The notes below the pieces were generated by a model. That model saw only the letters and a program-made list of their open reading frames with translations. It was not told where the DNA came from and did no database searches. The translations under genes and the position numbers were made by a program. Below are positions 48,866 to 61,010 of a DNA stretch of 64,000 nt, one piece after another. The stretch's first letter is position 1. Each line of letters begins with the position of its first letter. The stretch comes from Oscillospiraceae bacterium (GTDB lineage: Bacteria > Bacillota > Clostridia > Oscillospirales > Oscillospiraceae): contig WQXY01000002.1 in NCBI GenBank assembly GCA_009781515.1, forward strand, positions 78,434 through 142,433, written 5' to 3'.

Positions 48866-49483
48866 ATGAAAAAACTGATAGCACTGACCCTTGCGCTGAT
48901 GTTAGCGCTCACCCTCGCCGCTTGCGGCGGCAACGGCGGTACAACCCCACCCGCAAGCGATACACCAACAGCTACACCTCCGCAAAACGATACTTCTTCG
49001 CCAACACCTGATAATAGTGGCGATAGTGGTACTGATGGCAGCACAGACAATGGCGACAGCGGCGAACCGGCACCGATTATCCCCGATAATGGAACACCGC
49101 CGAATGTTCCTCCACCGCTTGAAAGCCATGCAGGGGATAAAGGTTACTTCTATGTGACTACCGATGATTACATTGTTTGGGTTGAGTTTATTGACCCAGA
49201 TGACCCCAGATTTAGTGGTTTTGGTGGTAAGGTTTATGCAAGATACCATGTAGCCAGTTTTGACGAATCCGGTAAGCCAACAAGTACGTTTTATAAACTC
49301 CTTTTTACAAATGAAGCTGATGCGGTAACACATTATAATAATACAACCAGTGGGCATAATCGAGCACTGATTGACAATATTATTTACATTGATATGACTG
49401 GTGCTGATTTTATAGAATGGTGGGATAAATCATCTTGCCTTTCTAATGCGAGTAATTACGAACACTTTATTTCCAAACCATAA
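48866..49483 (+). CDS. Hypothetical lipoprotein
   Basis: MKKLIALTLALMLALTLAACGG lipobox; low-complexity PTATPPQNDTSSPTPDNSGDSG linker. Confidence 0.75.
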   Translation: MKKLIALTLALMLALTLAACGGNGGTTPPASDTPTATPPQNDTSSPTPDNSGDSGTDGSTDNGDSGEPAPIIPDNGTPPNVPPPLESHAGDKGYFYVTTDDYIVWVEFIDPDDPRFSGFGGKVYARYHVASFDESGKPTSTFYKLLFTNEADAVTHYNNTTSGHNRALIDNIIYIDMTGADFIEWWDKSSCLSNASNYEHFISKP

Positions 49484-49526
49484 GGATAATTTCATTGATA
49501 AATCGCAAAGAATTATAGATTTATCC

Positions 49527-49555
49527 TTGCAAATAGTCTTCATATAGTGTATAAT
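49527..49555 (+). promoter_or_regulatory. Promoter TTGCAA-17-TATAAT upstream of tandem 51-nt repeats
   Basis: TTGCAA 49527-49532, 17-nt spacer, TATAAT 49550-49555. Confidence 0.75.
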
Positions 49556-49582
49556 ACGAACATAGGTGGACTGACACCTTTA

Positions 49583-49684
49583 AGAACCCGAAAGATTTGC
49601 CGGAGTTATGTGCCGGATGCTGGCAGGCAGCGTAAAACCTGATAGATTTGCCGGAGTTATGTGCCGGATGCTGGCGGGCAGCGT
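49583..49684 (+). repeat. Two contiguous 51-nt direct repeats (plus a short partial third), putative structured RNA
   Basis: 49583-49633 and 49634-49684 share AGATTTGCCGGAGTTATGTGCCGGATGCTGGC(A/G)GGCAGCGT exactly except one base; the third start AAAATCAG diverges. Confidence 0.9.
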
Positions 49685-49697
49685 AAAATCAGTCATT

Positions 49698-49740
49698 AAT
49701 GGAGCGGAGTGCAGACCTACGGGTTGCCACGCTCCATTTT
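49698..49740 (+). terminator. Terminator-like hairpin between the repeats and the downstream ORF
   Basis: AATGGAGCG (49698-49706) / CGCTCCATT (49730-49738) followed by TT. Confidence 0.55.
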
Positions 49741-49761
49741 AAGCTCAAAGGAGCAAAGATT

Positions 49762-50445
49762 ATGCACAAAAAGATGAAACGCAAGTCATTTGATGAAGCA
49801 AAAGAGATACTTCGAGTTGCCGCAAAATTATATAAAGATAACTACATCAATAAGGATGTATTGTTTGTTGCTATGCGCGATGACAAGGCTCATCTTTACG
49901 AAGTAACATTTTTTGAAAGAAACTTTATGCATCTTACAGGAAATTCAAAAAATGTGAGTGCAAAGTATTTCTATAATTTAGCAAAAAACGGTAGTTTGAA
50001 AAAAGACGATTTTGGTTTTGCAAAAGACGGAACGACTGACATGAAGCTTGATGTATTGAAACCGCTGATGAACATACTCTATACCGCACAAATGATTGGC
50101 GATTACAATAACTCACATGAATGGGTTGTGGCGGATAAAATGGTAGGAACAGTCACAATAGCAATGGGATTTAAGAAAGATGAAGAAGCAAAATGCAATA
50201 TTCCATGTACAGCATTAAAGACTGATGTCAGAGCAATCTCGCTTAAACCTGTACTTCCTATAATTGCCATACTTAGAAAAAATCGTAGCGAAAAGAAATA
50301 CAGCGAAGTTACGAGATTAGCTAAGGGTATAACAGTTGAAAGCTTAGTGAATATAAAAGAGCTAAAGGCACTCTTGGGCAGCACTGTTATCTATAAAGAT
50401 TACCCGCATAATAAAAAGGAAAGCAATACAAATGACTGTTTATGA
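49762..50445 (+). CDS. PBECR4-like (barnase-EndoU-colicin E5/D-RelE nuclease fold) domain protein
   Basis: ATG 49762 with AAAGGAG; LYEVTFFERNFMHLTGNSKNVSAKYFYNLAKNGSLKKDDFGFAKDGTTDMKLDVLKPLMNI...MIGDYNNSHEWVVADKMVG...LKTDVRAI pattern as in PBECR4 proteins (recognised by memory). Confidence 0.7.
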   Translation: MHKKMKRKSFDEAKEILRVAAKLYKDNYINKDVLFVAMRDDKAHLYEVTFFERNFMHLTGNSKNVSAKYFYNLAKNGSLKKDDFGFAKDGTTDMKLDVLKPLMNILYTAQMIGDYNNSHEWVVADKMVGTVTIAMGFKKDEEAKCNIPCTALKTDVRAISLKPVLPIIAILRKNRSEKKYSEVTRLAKGITVESLVNIKELKALLGSTVIYKDYPHNKKESNTNDCL

Positions 50446-52255
50446 TTTTCTTCCGGTATCACGGGAAGACATGCGAAACCGTGATTGGTATTATTACGAT
50501 TTTCTGCTTATAACGGGTGATGCGTACGTTGACCACCCGAGCTTTGGTGCGGCTGTCATCGGACGTGTGCTCGAAGCAAAGGGCTACAGGGTCGCGATAC
50601 TGCCGCAGCCCGACTATACAAATGAAAATGAAATTAAAGAAATGGGAAGACCAAGATATGCCGTTCTTATAACAGCAGGCAACCTCGACTCCATGGTCGC
50701 TCACTACACAGCAGCCAAAAAACCACGCAGCGACGACTACTACACACCGGGTAAGATAGCAGGTAAGCGTCCGGATAGAGCGGTAACAGTATATTCAAAG
50801 CTTGCGCGCTCCGCTTTTCCCGACCTGCCAATCATTATTGGTGGGCTTGAAGCATCTCTGAGAAGATTTGCTCACTATGACTACTGGGATGATAAAGTAC
50901 ATCCTCCAATTCTCTTTACTGCTAATGCAGATATAGTAGTTTATGGCATGGGTGAAACAGCAATTATAGAAATTGCCAAACGTCTTTCCGAAAAAGAAGA
51001 TATAAAAAATCTAACCGATATCCGCGGCACAGGCTACATATCCGACGCACTGCCCGCCGATGAAACATCGTCGTTCGGGGCGGTCACTTGCTACTCCTTC
51101 GAGGAAGTCGCAAAAGACAGATACGCCTATGCATGTGCAGCATTTACCCAGCACGAGGAGCATGACCCCGTAAGAGGCAAAGCGATAATCCAACCATTTG
51201 GCGGCAAAGCCCTCATTATCAACCCGCCCGCAAAAACCCTGAGCACAAAAGAGCTTGACGAAATCTACGACCTGCCGTACACACGCGAGGTTCACCCCAT
51301 GTACGAGGAGCAGGGCGGTGTATCTGCCATTGACGAAGTGCGTTTTTCGATAATCCACAACAGAGGCTGCTTCGGAAACTGTAACTTCTGCGCTCTTGCA
51401 TTTCATCAAGGCAGGGTAGTGGCATCACGAAGCCACGAGTCCGTTATTGCCGAAGCCGAAAAAATGACACATCATCCGGAATTTAAGGGTTATATCCACG
51501 ATGTCGGAGGCCCGACAGCAAACTTTCGCAGACCGTCATGCAAAAAGCAGCAGGGTGCAGGAATGTGCAAAACCAAATCATGCCTTGGCGCATCACCTTG
51601 CGAAAACTTGGACACAGACCACACGGACTATTTGCAGCTGCTTCGCAAGCTCAAAGCAATAAAAGGAATAAAAAAAGTATTTATCCGCTCGGGAATACGC
51701 TTTGATTATTTATTGCTCGATAAAAGCGGCGAGTTTTTTGCCCAGCTTGTAAAAGACCATATATCGGGGCAATTAAAAGTAGCACCCGAGCACTGTGTTG
51801 ATACGGTTCTCGGTTATATGGGGAAACCAAAAAATGAAATTTACGAACAGTTTAAGGAAAAATATGCAAAGCTAAACAAACGCTACGAAAAAGACCAGTA
51901 TTTAGTCGCCTATTTATTATCCTCACACCCCGGAAGTACACTAAACGATGCAATTCGGCTTGCCGAATATTTGAACAAACAGGGGTGGCAGCCCGAACAG
52001 GTGCAAGATTTTTATCCGACGCCCGGCACAATTTCCACATGCATGTATTATACAGGGCTTGACCCGCGGACAATGAAGCCTATTCACGTGCCAAAAACAA
52101 AAAAAGAAAAAACCATGGGACGTGCACTGCTGCAATGGAAAAACCCGAAAAACCGCAGTATAATCGAAGCAGCCTTAAAGGAAGCCGGCAGAGAGGACTT
52201 AATCGGTTTCAAAAAACACTGCTTAATTCGTCCGAAAAAAACATTTTTTACTTGA
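50432..52255 (+). CDS. YgiQ family radical SAM protein
   Basis: SIIHNRGCFGNCNFCALAFHQGRVVASRSHESV CxxxCxxC motif; overlaps upstream gene by 14 nt. Confidence 0.95.
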   Translation: MTVYDFLPVSREDMRNRDWYYYDFLLITGDAYVDHPSFGAAVIGRVLEAKGYRVAILPQPDYTNENEIKEMGRPRYAVLITAGNLDSMVAHYTAAKKPRSDDYYTPGKIAGKRPDRAVTVYSKLARSAFPDLPIIIGGLEASLRRFAHYDYWDDKVHPPILFTANADIVVYGMGETAIIEIAKRLSEKEDIKNLTDIRGTGYISDALPADETSSFGAVTCYSFEEVAKDRYAYACAAFTQHEEHDPVRGKAIIQPFGGKALIINPPAKTLSTKELDEIYDLPYTREVHPMYEEQGGVSAIDEVRFSIIHNRGCFGNCNFCALAFHQGRVVASRSHESVIAEAEKMTHHPEFKGYIHDVGGPTANFRRPSCKKQQGAGMCKTKSCLGASPCENLDTDHTDYLQLLRKLKAIKGIKKVFIRSGIRFDYLLLDKSGEFFAQLVKDHISGQLKVAPEHCVDTVLGYMGKPKNEIYEQFKEKYAKLNKRYEKDQYLVAYLLSSHPGSTLNDAIRLAEYLNKQGWQPEQVQDFYPTPGTISTCMYYTGLDPRTMKPIHVPKTKKEKTMGRALLQWKNPKNRSIIEAALKEAGREDLIGFKKHCLIRPKKTFFT

Positions 52256-52279
52256 CTAACCAATAAATAATGATACAAT
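52252..52279 (+). promoter_or_regulatory. Candidate promoter TTGACT-16-TACAAT for the ABC ATPase gene
   Basis: TTGACT 52252-52257 overlaps ygiQ stop codon; TACAAT 52274-52279. Confidence 0.6.
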
Positions 52280-52320
52280 AGGTTAAGTATGAATAAAAAT
52301 TGCACACGGAGGGAAAATAC

Positions 52321-53433
52321 ATGGCAAGTATATCGATAAGAAATATCACGAAAATATACCCGGGAGACGTTCTTGCAGTCGACGATTGCAACCTTGAAAT
52401 TCCGGATAAGGAATTTGTTATTTTAGTCGGTCCGTCCGGTTGCGGTAAGTCAACCATGCTCAGAATGATTGCCGGACTCGAAGAAATCACAAAAGGCGAA
52501 CTCTACATCGGGGACAAGTTAGTCAACGACGTGCCGCCCAAAAACCGTGACATAGCCATGGTTTTCCAAAACTACGCACTTTATCCGCACATGTCCGTGT
52601 ATAAAAACATGGCATTTGCGCTTAAACTTGCAAGAACACCAAAGGCTGAAATCGACAACCGTGTCCGTGAAGCCGCTAAAATCCTTGACATCGAGCATCT
52701 TCTCAGCAGAAAGCCGAAAGCACTCTCCGGTGGTCAGCGTCAACGTGTCGCTCTCGGACGTGCCATGGTTCGTAACCCCGCAGTCTTCCTGCTCGACGAG
52801 CCGCTTTCAAACCTCGACGCAAAACTGCGTACATCCATGCGTACAGAGCTCATTAAGCTCCACAACAAACTCGAAACCACATTTGTCTACGTTACCCACG
52901 ACCAGACAGAAGCTATGACAATGGGTGATAGAATTGTTGTTATGAACCACGCAGTTGTGCAGCAGGTCGACACACCTCAAAACCTATATGACGGTCCTTG
53001 CAATATGTTCGTCGCAGGCTTCATCGGCAGCCCGCAGATGAACTTTATTGATGCCGTTCTTCAACACGACAACAAAGGCTACTATCTGCAAGTCGAAGCC
53101 GACAAGCTCTACATGCCCGCAGAGAAAGCAAAAGAAGAAATTGTTAAAGACTACGTCGGCAAGCCCATTAAATTCGGTGTGCGCCCCGAAGACATCTACG
53201 ACGACGATGAGTTTATCAGCAAAAACTCCGACGCTGTTATTGCAACACGTGTTGACGTCAGCGAGCTTATGGGTAGTGAAGTTTATCTCTACCTCAAATA
53301 TCACGACACCACCCTCACAGCCCGCGTCGCCCCCACCACCAAGTCAAGAACAGGCGACGATGTTAAGGTTGCATTCAACATGCACAACATTCACCTCTTT
53401 GACGTAGAAACAGAAAACACAATATTGAATTAG
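52321..53433 (+). CDS. Sugar ABC transporter ATP-binding protein (UgpC/MsmX/MsiK type)
   Basis: MASISIRNITKIYPGDVLAVDDCNLEIPDKEFVILVGPSGCGKSTMLRMIAGLEEI, LSGGQRQRVALGRAMVRNP, C-terminal TOBE/MalK-like regulatory region. Confidence 0.93.
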   Translation: MASISIRNITKIYPGDVLAVDDCNLEIPDKEFVILVGPSGCGKSTMLRMIAGLEEITKGELYIGDKLVNDVPPKNRDIAMVFQNYALYPHMSVYKNMAFALKLARTPKAEIDNRVREAAKILDIEHLLSRKPKALSGGQRQRVALGRAMVRNPAVFLLDEPLSNLDAKLRTSMRTELIKLHNKLETTFVYVTHDQTEAMTMGDRIVVMNHAVVQQVDTPQNLYDGPCNMFVAGFIGSPQMNFIDAVLQHDNKGYYLQVEADKLYMPAEKAKEEIVKDYVGKPIKFGVRPEDIYDDDEFISKNSDAVIATRVDVSELMGSEVYLYLKYHDTTLTARVAPTTKSRTGDDVKVAFNMHNIHLFDVETENTILN

Positions 53434-53442
53434 TCACTTCCG

Positions 53443-53483
53443 CGTCATTGCGAGGAGCCATTTATGGCGACGTGGCAATCCAG
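53443..53483. repeat. Dispersed repeat family A (half element)
   Basis: CGTCATTGCGAGGAGCCATTTATGGCGACGTGGCAATCCAG. Confidence 0.88.
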
Positions 53484-53564
53484 TAAAAGCAAATAAGCAA
53501 AAGCCTCGCGAGAGCCTCGATGTTGAGGATAAAGCGGGGCTTTAACTTATAATTTGGAGTACTT

Positions 53565-54404
53565 ATGGGAATTTTCAGCAGAAATTTTGACAGACCGGGT
53601 CCGGGAGTACCAAAGGACCAACCTCGAAAAAAAGGAGCAGCACGTTTCTTTGAACTTTTTTTCAGAGATTTTGGCGACCTTATAAAGCTCAACCTGCTCT
53701 TTAGTATTGTAGCGGCACCATCGGTAATACTTTTTATATTGGGAGCTGCACCATATATGCTCGGCTTTTATGAACTCAACTTCATTTTTCTGTTATTATC
53801 CTTGGTTTTGGCTTTTCCGATTGGCGGAGCATGTGTCGCTTACACATACTATATAACAAAAATGATGCGTGATGACCCGAGCTTTGTGTGGTATGAATTT
53901 AAGCGCAAATTCAAAGAAAACTTCAAGCAGGCAGCGCCCGTAGGTATAGTATGTGCGGCATTTATCTACATGCAGATTATCATGTGGTTTCAAATGTATT
54001 TTCAAATCGTTGACGGAGTATATACAGGCGGTCTGATGTGGTTTGTGCTCGCACTGCTCTCGTTTTTATTCTACTCAATGATAACCCCTTACATTTTTAT
54101 GCACTATTCGTACATTGACCTAAAAACATTCCAAATAATAAGAAACAGTATGCTAATGACTTTTGCATACCTTCCGCGAAGCTTTATGGGGGGACTGCTC
54201 GGCTCTATAATCTGGATTATAATGGCGCTTCAATTTCCAAATTCAATGCTGTTTTTCCCGTTTGTTGTTTTAATCTTTATATCGCTTTCAATGCTGCTCA
54301 CTCTCACATGGGTATGGAAGCCGTTTAACACTCACTTTGAAGTGGAAGAAACGCTCAAAAAACGGCAGGAGGAAGAAACCGAAAACATCGAAACCGTACT
54401 ATGA
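53565..54404 (+). CDS. DUF624/YesL-like membrane protein
   Basis: FRDFGDLIKLNLLFSIVAAPSVILFILGAAPYML, multi-TM; typical YesL N-terminus. Confidence 0.8.
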   Translation: MGIFSRNFDRPGPGVPKDQPRKKGAARFFELFFRDFGDLIKLNLLFSIVAAPSVILFILGAAPYMLGFYELNFIFLLLSLVLAFPIGGACVAYTYYITKMMRDDPSFVWYEFKRKFKENFKQAAPVGIVCAAFIYMQIIMWFQMYFQIVDGVYTGGLMWFVLALLSFLFYSMITPYIFMHYSYIDLKTFQIIRNSMLMTFAYLPRSFMGGLLGSIIWIIMALQFPNSMLFFPFVVLIFISLSMLLTLTWVWKPFNTHFEVEETLKKRQEEETENIETVL

Positions 54405-54415
54405 CAAATTATATA

Positions 54416-54452
54416 CGTCATTGCGAGGAGCGTAGCGACGCGGCAATCCAGA
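54416..54452. repeat. Dispersed repeat family A (half element)
   Basis: CGTCATTGCGAGGAGCGTAGCGACGCGGCAATCCAGA. Confidence 0.88.
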
Positions 54453-54468
54453 CACAGCACCATAAAAA

Positions 54469-54497
54469 AGATTGCGGGATTGACCCGCAATCTCTTT
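54469..54497. terminator. Bidirectional terminator between convergent genes
   Basis: AAAAAAGATTGCGGG-ATTGA-CCCGCAATCTCTTTT. Confidence 0.8.
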
Positions 54498-55315
54498 TAG
54501 TCGTCAACTCTGTTCCAAAGAGGATTATCCCTTGCAAGTGATATCATAATCTCAACACGGCGGTTCGTGGCTTTTCCCTCATCGGTATTGTTACTTGCTA
54601 TAGGTTTATACTCACCGTAAGCACGGGAAGAAAAGAGTCCGGGGGAAAGACCGCTTTCAGAAAGCAGCACCCATAAGAAATTTCCTGCGCGCTCGTTGCT
54701 TATATGCCAGTTTGACGGGTATTGCGGAGTGCTGATAGGTACATTATCGGTATGACCTGCAACAACAACCTCAACAGGATATTCGGGGATAAAAGTATCT
54801 CTGAGTATTCTGGCGATTACCTCTGCTTTTTCTCTGTTTGCAGGGGTTATTTGTGTTTCCGCTGATGCGAAAAGTATATCACTTGCAAGCCTCATAAGCA
54901 GATATTCACCGTCATATACAATGGATATTTCGCCATCAAGGTCTTCGGCCTCTATATATTGTACCATTGCATTATAAATCGCCTGCAGAGCCGCCAAGCC
55001 TCCCGGGTCGTCTCCGCCTTCAGAGGGAAGTCCGGGTAGCATATCGTCCCAACCGTGGTCTTCAATGGGGTCGGTAAATCTGTCTCTGATTTCCCAAAAT
55101 TGGTCTGCTGTCAGACCCTCACGGGACATGGCAAACATAAAGAGCTGAGCTTTTTCGGTATCGGCATTTGAAAGAGCAAACATCAATACGAAGAAAGTCA
55201 TTAAGAGCGTGACCATGTCGGCATATGTTGCCATCCAACCGTCTGTCCGCTCTTCTTGTTCATCACCGCCGCCGCCGGATCTTTCGTTACCGCGATCGTC
55301 GCTGCTGGCTGCCAT
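54497..55315 (-). CDS. motB: MotB-like OmpA-family stator protein
   Basis: DGWMATYADMVTLLMTFFVLMFALSNAD plug/TM motif; C-terminal OmpA-like VVVAGHTDNVPISTPQYPSNWHISNERA. Confidence 0.92.
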   Translation of the reverse strand: MAASSDDRGNERSGGGGDEQEERTDGWMATYADMVTLLMTFFVLMFALSNADTEKAQLFMFAMSREGLTADQFWEIRDRFTDPIEDHGWDDMLPGLPSEGGDDPGGLAALQAIYNAMVQYIEAEDLDGEISIVYDGEYLLMRLASDILFASAETQITPANREKAEVIARILRDTFIPEYPVEVVVAGHTDNVPISTPQYPSNWHISNERAGNFLWVLLSESGLSPGLFSSRAYGEYKPIASNNTDEGKATNRRVEIMISLARDNPLWNRVDD

Positions 55316-55331
55316 ACGTGCTCACCTCCCT

Positions 55332-56132
55332 CTAATCAGATGCAGAGGATTTCGGTTCATCCTTAAATGCTGCACCGTCGCCCGAGCTGAGCTGCTCAAC
55401 TAAGTAGTCTTTAATAACACGGGGGTTATCACCGTTAAGTATTGAAAGAAGTCCGTTACAAACCATGGTTTTGCAGAAGATTTCTTTCTTATGAAGTATC
55501 TTAAGCTTACCCGATATCGGCAGGAAGATAATATTTGCAAACATTGAACCGTACAGGGTTGTTATAAGCGCCGCAGCCATGTTGCCGCCGAGTTTGTTGA
55601 TTGCTTCCGGGTCGGCAAAGTCCAAGCCCATAAGCATGTTAACAAGCGAAATAACCGTTGCACACATTCCGAATGCAGGAGCGTATGCGGCGGCTTTGTC
55701 ATATATTGAAACTGCTTCCATATGACGCTCTTTTATTCCGTTAATACAGTCCTCAAGCGCAAATTTAACCGAGAACTTATCAAGACCGTCAACCATCATA
55801 CGAAGAGCATACGCCATAAGCTGGTCGTCAACCTGTTCTTTTTCAAAAGCAAGAAGACCTTCCTTACGGGCTTTTTCGGCAAGCTGTACTATTTTATCAA
55901 TATATTCGGTGGGGTCATATTGCTGTCCGAGCAGAACCTTAAAATGCCCCGGTATCTTTGAAAGGGTAGACATAGGGAAGCCCGCGACAATACTGGCTGC
56001 CGTAGGCACAAGAACCAATATAACGCTTGGCAGATTAAGGAAGTCTCCTACTTCGCCGTCGAGCACGATAATTCCTGCAACGATGGCGGCAAATGAGACG
56101 ACCATTCCTATAATGGTTGGTAAACCTTTCAT
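55332..56132 (-). CDS. motA: MotA-like stator protein
   Basis: GMVVSFAAIVAGIIVLDGEVGDFLNLPSVILV; APAFGMCATVISLVNMLMGLDFADPEAINKLGGNMAAALITTLYGSMFANIIFLP. Confidence 0.93.
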   Translation of the reverse strand: MKGLPTIIGMVVSFAAIVAGIIVLDGEVGDFLNLPSVILVLVPTAASIVAGFPMSTLSKIPGHFKVLLGQQYDPTEYIDKIVQLAEKARKEGLLAFEKEQVDDQLMAYALRMMVDGLDKFSVKFALEDCINGIKERHMEAVSIYDKAAAYAPAFGMCATVISLVNMLMGLDFADPEAINKLGGNMAAALITTLYGSMFANIIFLPISGKLKILHKKEIFCKTMVCNGLLSILNGDNPRVIKDYLVEQLSSGDGAAFKDEPKSSASD

Positions 56133-56135
56133 AAA

Positions 56136-56591
56136 CTACACGTCTTTCTTGCTTTCGTCCCGACCCGTACCGCTGATAAGCGGGAAGGTACTGACTTCGA
56201 TTTGCACCAAGGTGCGGCGCATGAGAATTTGGTCCTTGGCAATAGTGAGGTCATCGGCGGTTTCTTGAGTACGGCGTGCCATACGGTCACGCTCTGCTTC
56301 GACAAAGGCGATGTCAATATCCTCAGGCCACTGAGCGTCGTTTGCCAAAATTGTTACCTGATTATCACCGATTTGTGCCATACCGCCAAATACAGCCATT
56401 CTGCGTTCTTCTTCGCCGTTGATTATACGAAGCACACCATAATCCAAGATAGCCGAGGTTTTTTCATGGTTAGCCATGATACCCATGTCGCCGGTGATAC
56501 AGCGAAGGATAACCATTTCGGTGTCTTCTTCATATTTAATGTTCTCCGGCGTAGTTATACGCAAACGGAATTTTGATGATGCTACTGCCAT
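56136..56591 (-). CDS. atpC: ATP synthase epsilon subunit
   Basis: FRLRITTPENIKYEEDTEMVILRCITGDMGIMANHEKTSAILDYGVLRI. Confidence 0.93.
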   Translation of the reverse strand: MAVASSKFRLRITTPENIKYEEDTEMVILRCITGDMGIMANHEKTSAILDYGVLRIINGEEERRMAVFGGMAQIGDNQVTILANDAQWPEDIDIAFVEAERDRMARRTQETADDLTIAKDQILMRRTLVQIEVSTFPLISGTGRDESKKDV

Positions 56592-56599
56592 TGTAACTC

Positions 56600-58006
<1,407 letters not shown>

Positions 58007-58030
58007 TTACCGTTTTGGCACAAAACCCGC

Positions 58031-58894
58031 TTATTGCAGGGCGTTTGCACCGCTGACGATTTCTGTGATTTCCTGTGTAATCATGCCTTGTCTCTTGCGG
58101 TTGTAATCGAGTGTTAAATCATCGATTATATCTGATGCGTTTCTTGTGGCAGAGTCCATGCTTGTCATGCGGCATGCCTGCTCACATACTGCAGACTCCA
58201 TCATTGCCCCGAAAATCGTGATGTTAAGATACATGGGAATTGCGTGTTCTATAAATGTGCTGATATCGGGGTCGTATGACATAATGGCAGCTCCCGCGTC
58301 AGTATCTTCGCTTTCTGAAAACTTCAGCGGCAAAAGCCTTACTATATGGGGGATATGTGCCAGTACAGACTCAAAGTGTGTATAGACGATATATACTTCG
58401 TCAACCTCTCCGGAGTTGTACATTTCGGCTACAAGATTGCCGAGCACTTCTGCATCGGTAAAAGATGTTGCCTCCGAGGGTCCCTCGCATCTGTGAACAA
58501 TCTTTTTACCTCTGCGGCGGAAATAATCCCAGCCCTTGGAGCCTGCTGCAATAATATGCTCCTGTTTACCCTTGTTTGCCTCTACGCAGGCAAGTGCTTC
58601 CTTGGAAACTGTGGCATTATAGCTTCCGCAAAGCCCGCGGTCGCCCGTCAGGACGATATATGCAATGGACTTAACCTCGCGGTCTTCGGCAAACGGTATA
58701 ACCATGTCATCAGTGATGCCGGATTTAATACTGTCCATGACTTTTTTAATGTCGCCGTACATCGGACGAACAGCATCAAGACGGTTCTTAGCCTTTTGAA
58801 GCTTTGACGCCGCAACAAGGTTCATTGCCTTCATGATTTTTTTCGTGTTGCTGACACTGGTTATTCTCTTTTTTATAGCTTTCATCGAAGCCAT
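58031..58894 (-). CDS. atpG: ATP synthase gamma subunit
   Basis: MASMKAIKKRITSVSNTKKIMKAMNLVAASKLQKAK; GDRGLCGSYNA; NRKRQGMITQEITEIVSGANAL. Confidence 0.97.
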   Translation of the reverse strand: MASMKAIKKRITSVSNTKKIMKAMNLVAASKLQKAKNRLDAVRPMYGDIKKVMDSIKSGITDDMVIPFAEDREVKSIAYIVLTGDRGLCGSYNATVSKEALACVEANKGKQEHIIAAGSKGWDYFRRRGKKIVHRCEGPSEATSFTDAEVLGNLVAEMYNSGEVDEVYIVYTHFESVLAHIPHIVRLLPLKFSESEDTDAGAAIMSYDPDISTFIEHAIPMYLNITIFGAMMESAVCEQACRMTSMDSATRNASDIIDDLTLDYNRKRQGMITQEITEIVSGANALQ

Positions 58895-58917
58895 ATGTTT
58901 CTACCTCTAATCACCGC

Positions 58918-58955
58918 CGTCATTGCGAGCTGTCGTTAGACAGCGTGGCAATCCA
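58918..58955. repeat. Dispersed repeat family A (half element) between atpA and atpG
   Basis: CGTCATTGCGAGCTGTCGTTAGACAGCGTGGCAATCCA. Confidence 0.88.
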
Positions 58956-58968
58956 TGCGATTATATTA

Positions 58969-60997
<2,029 letters not shown>

Positions 60998-61010
<13 letters not shown>

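Noticed and set aside
49583-49684. Possible CRISPR array
   Set aside because: The two repeats are contiguous with no spacers, unit is 51 nt, no cas genes; no CRISPR array seen in the window.
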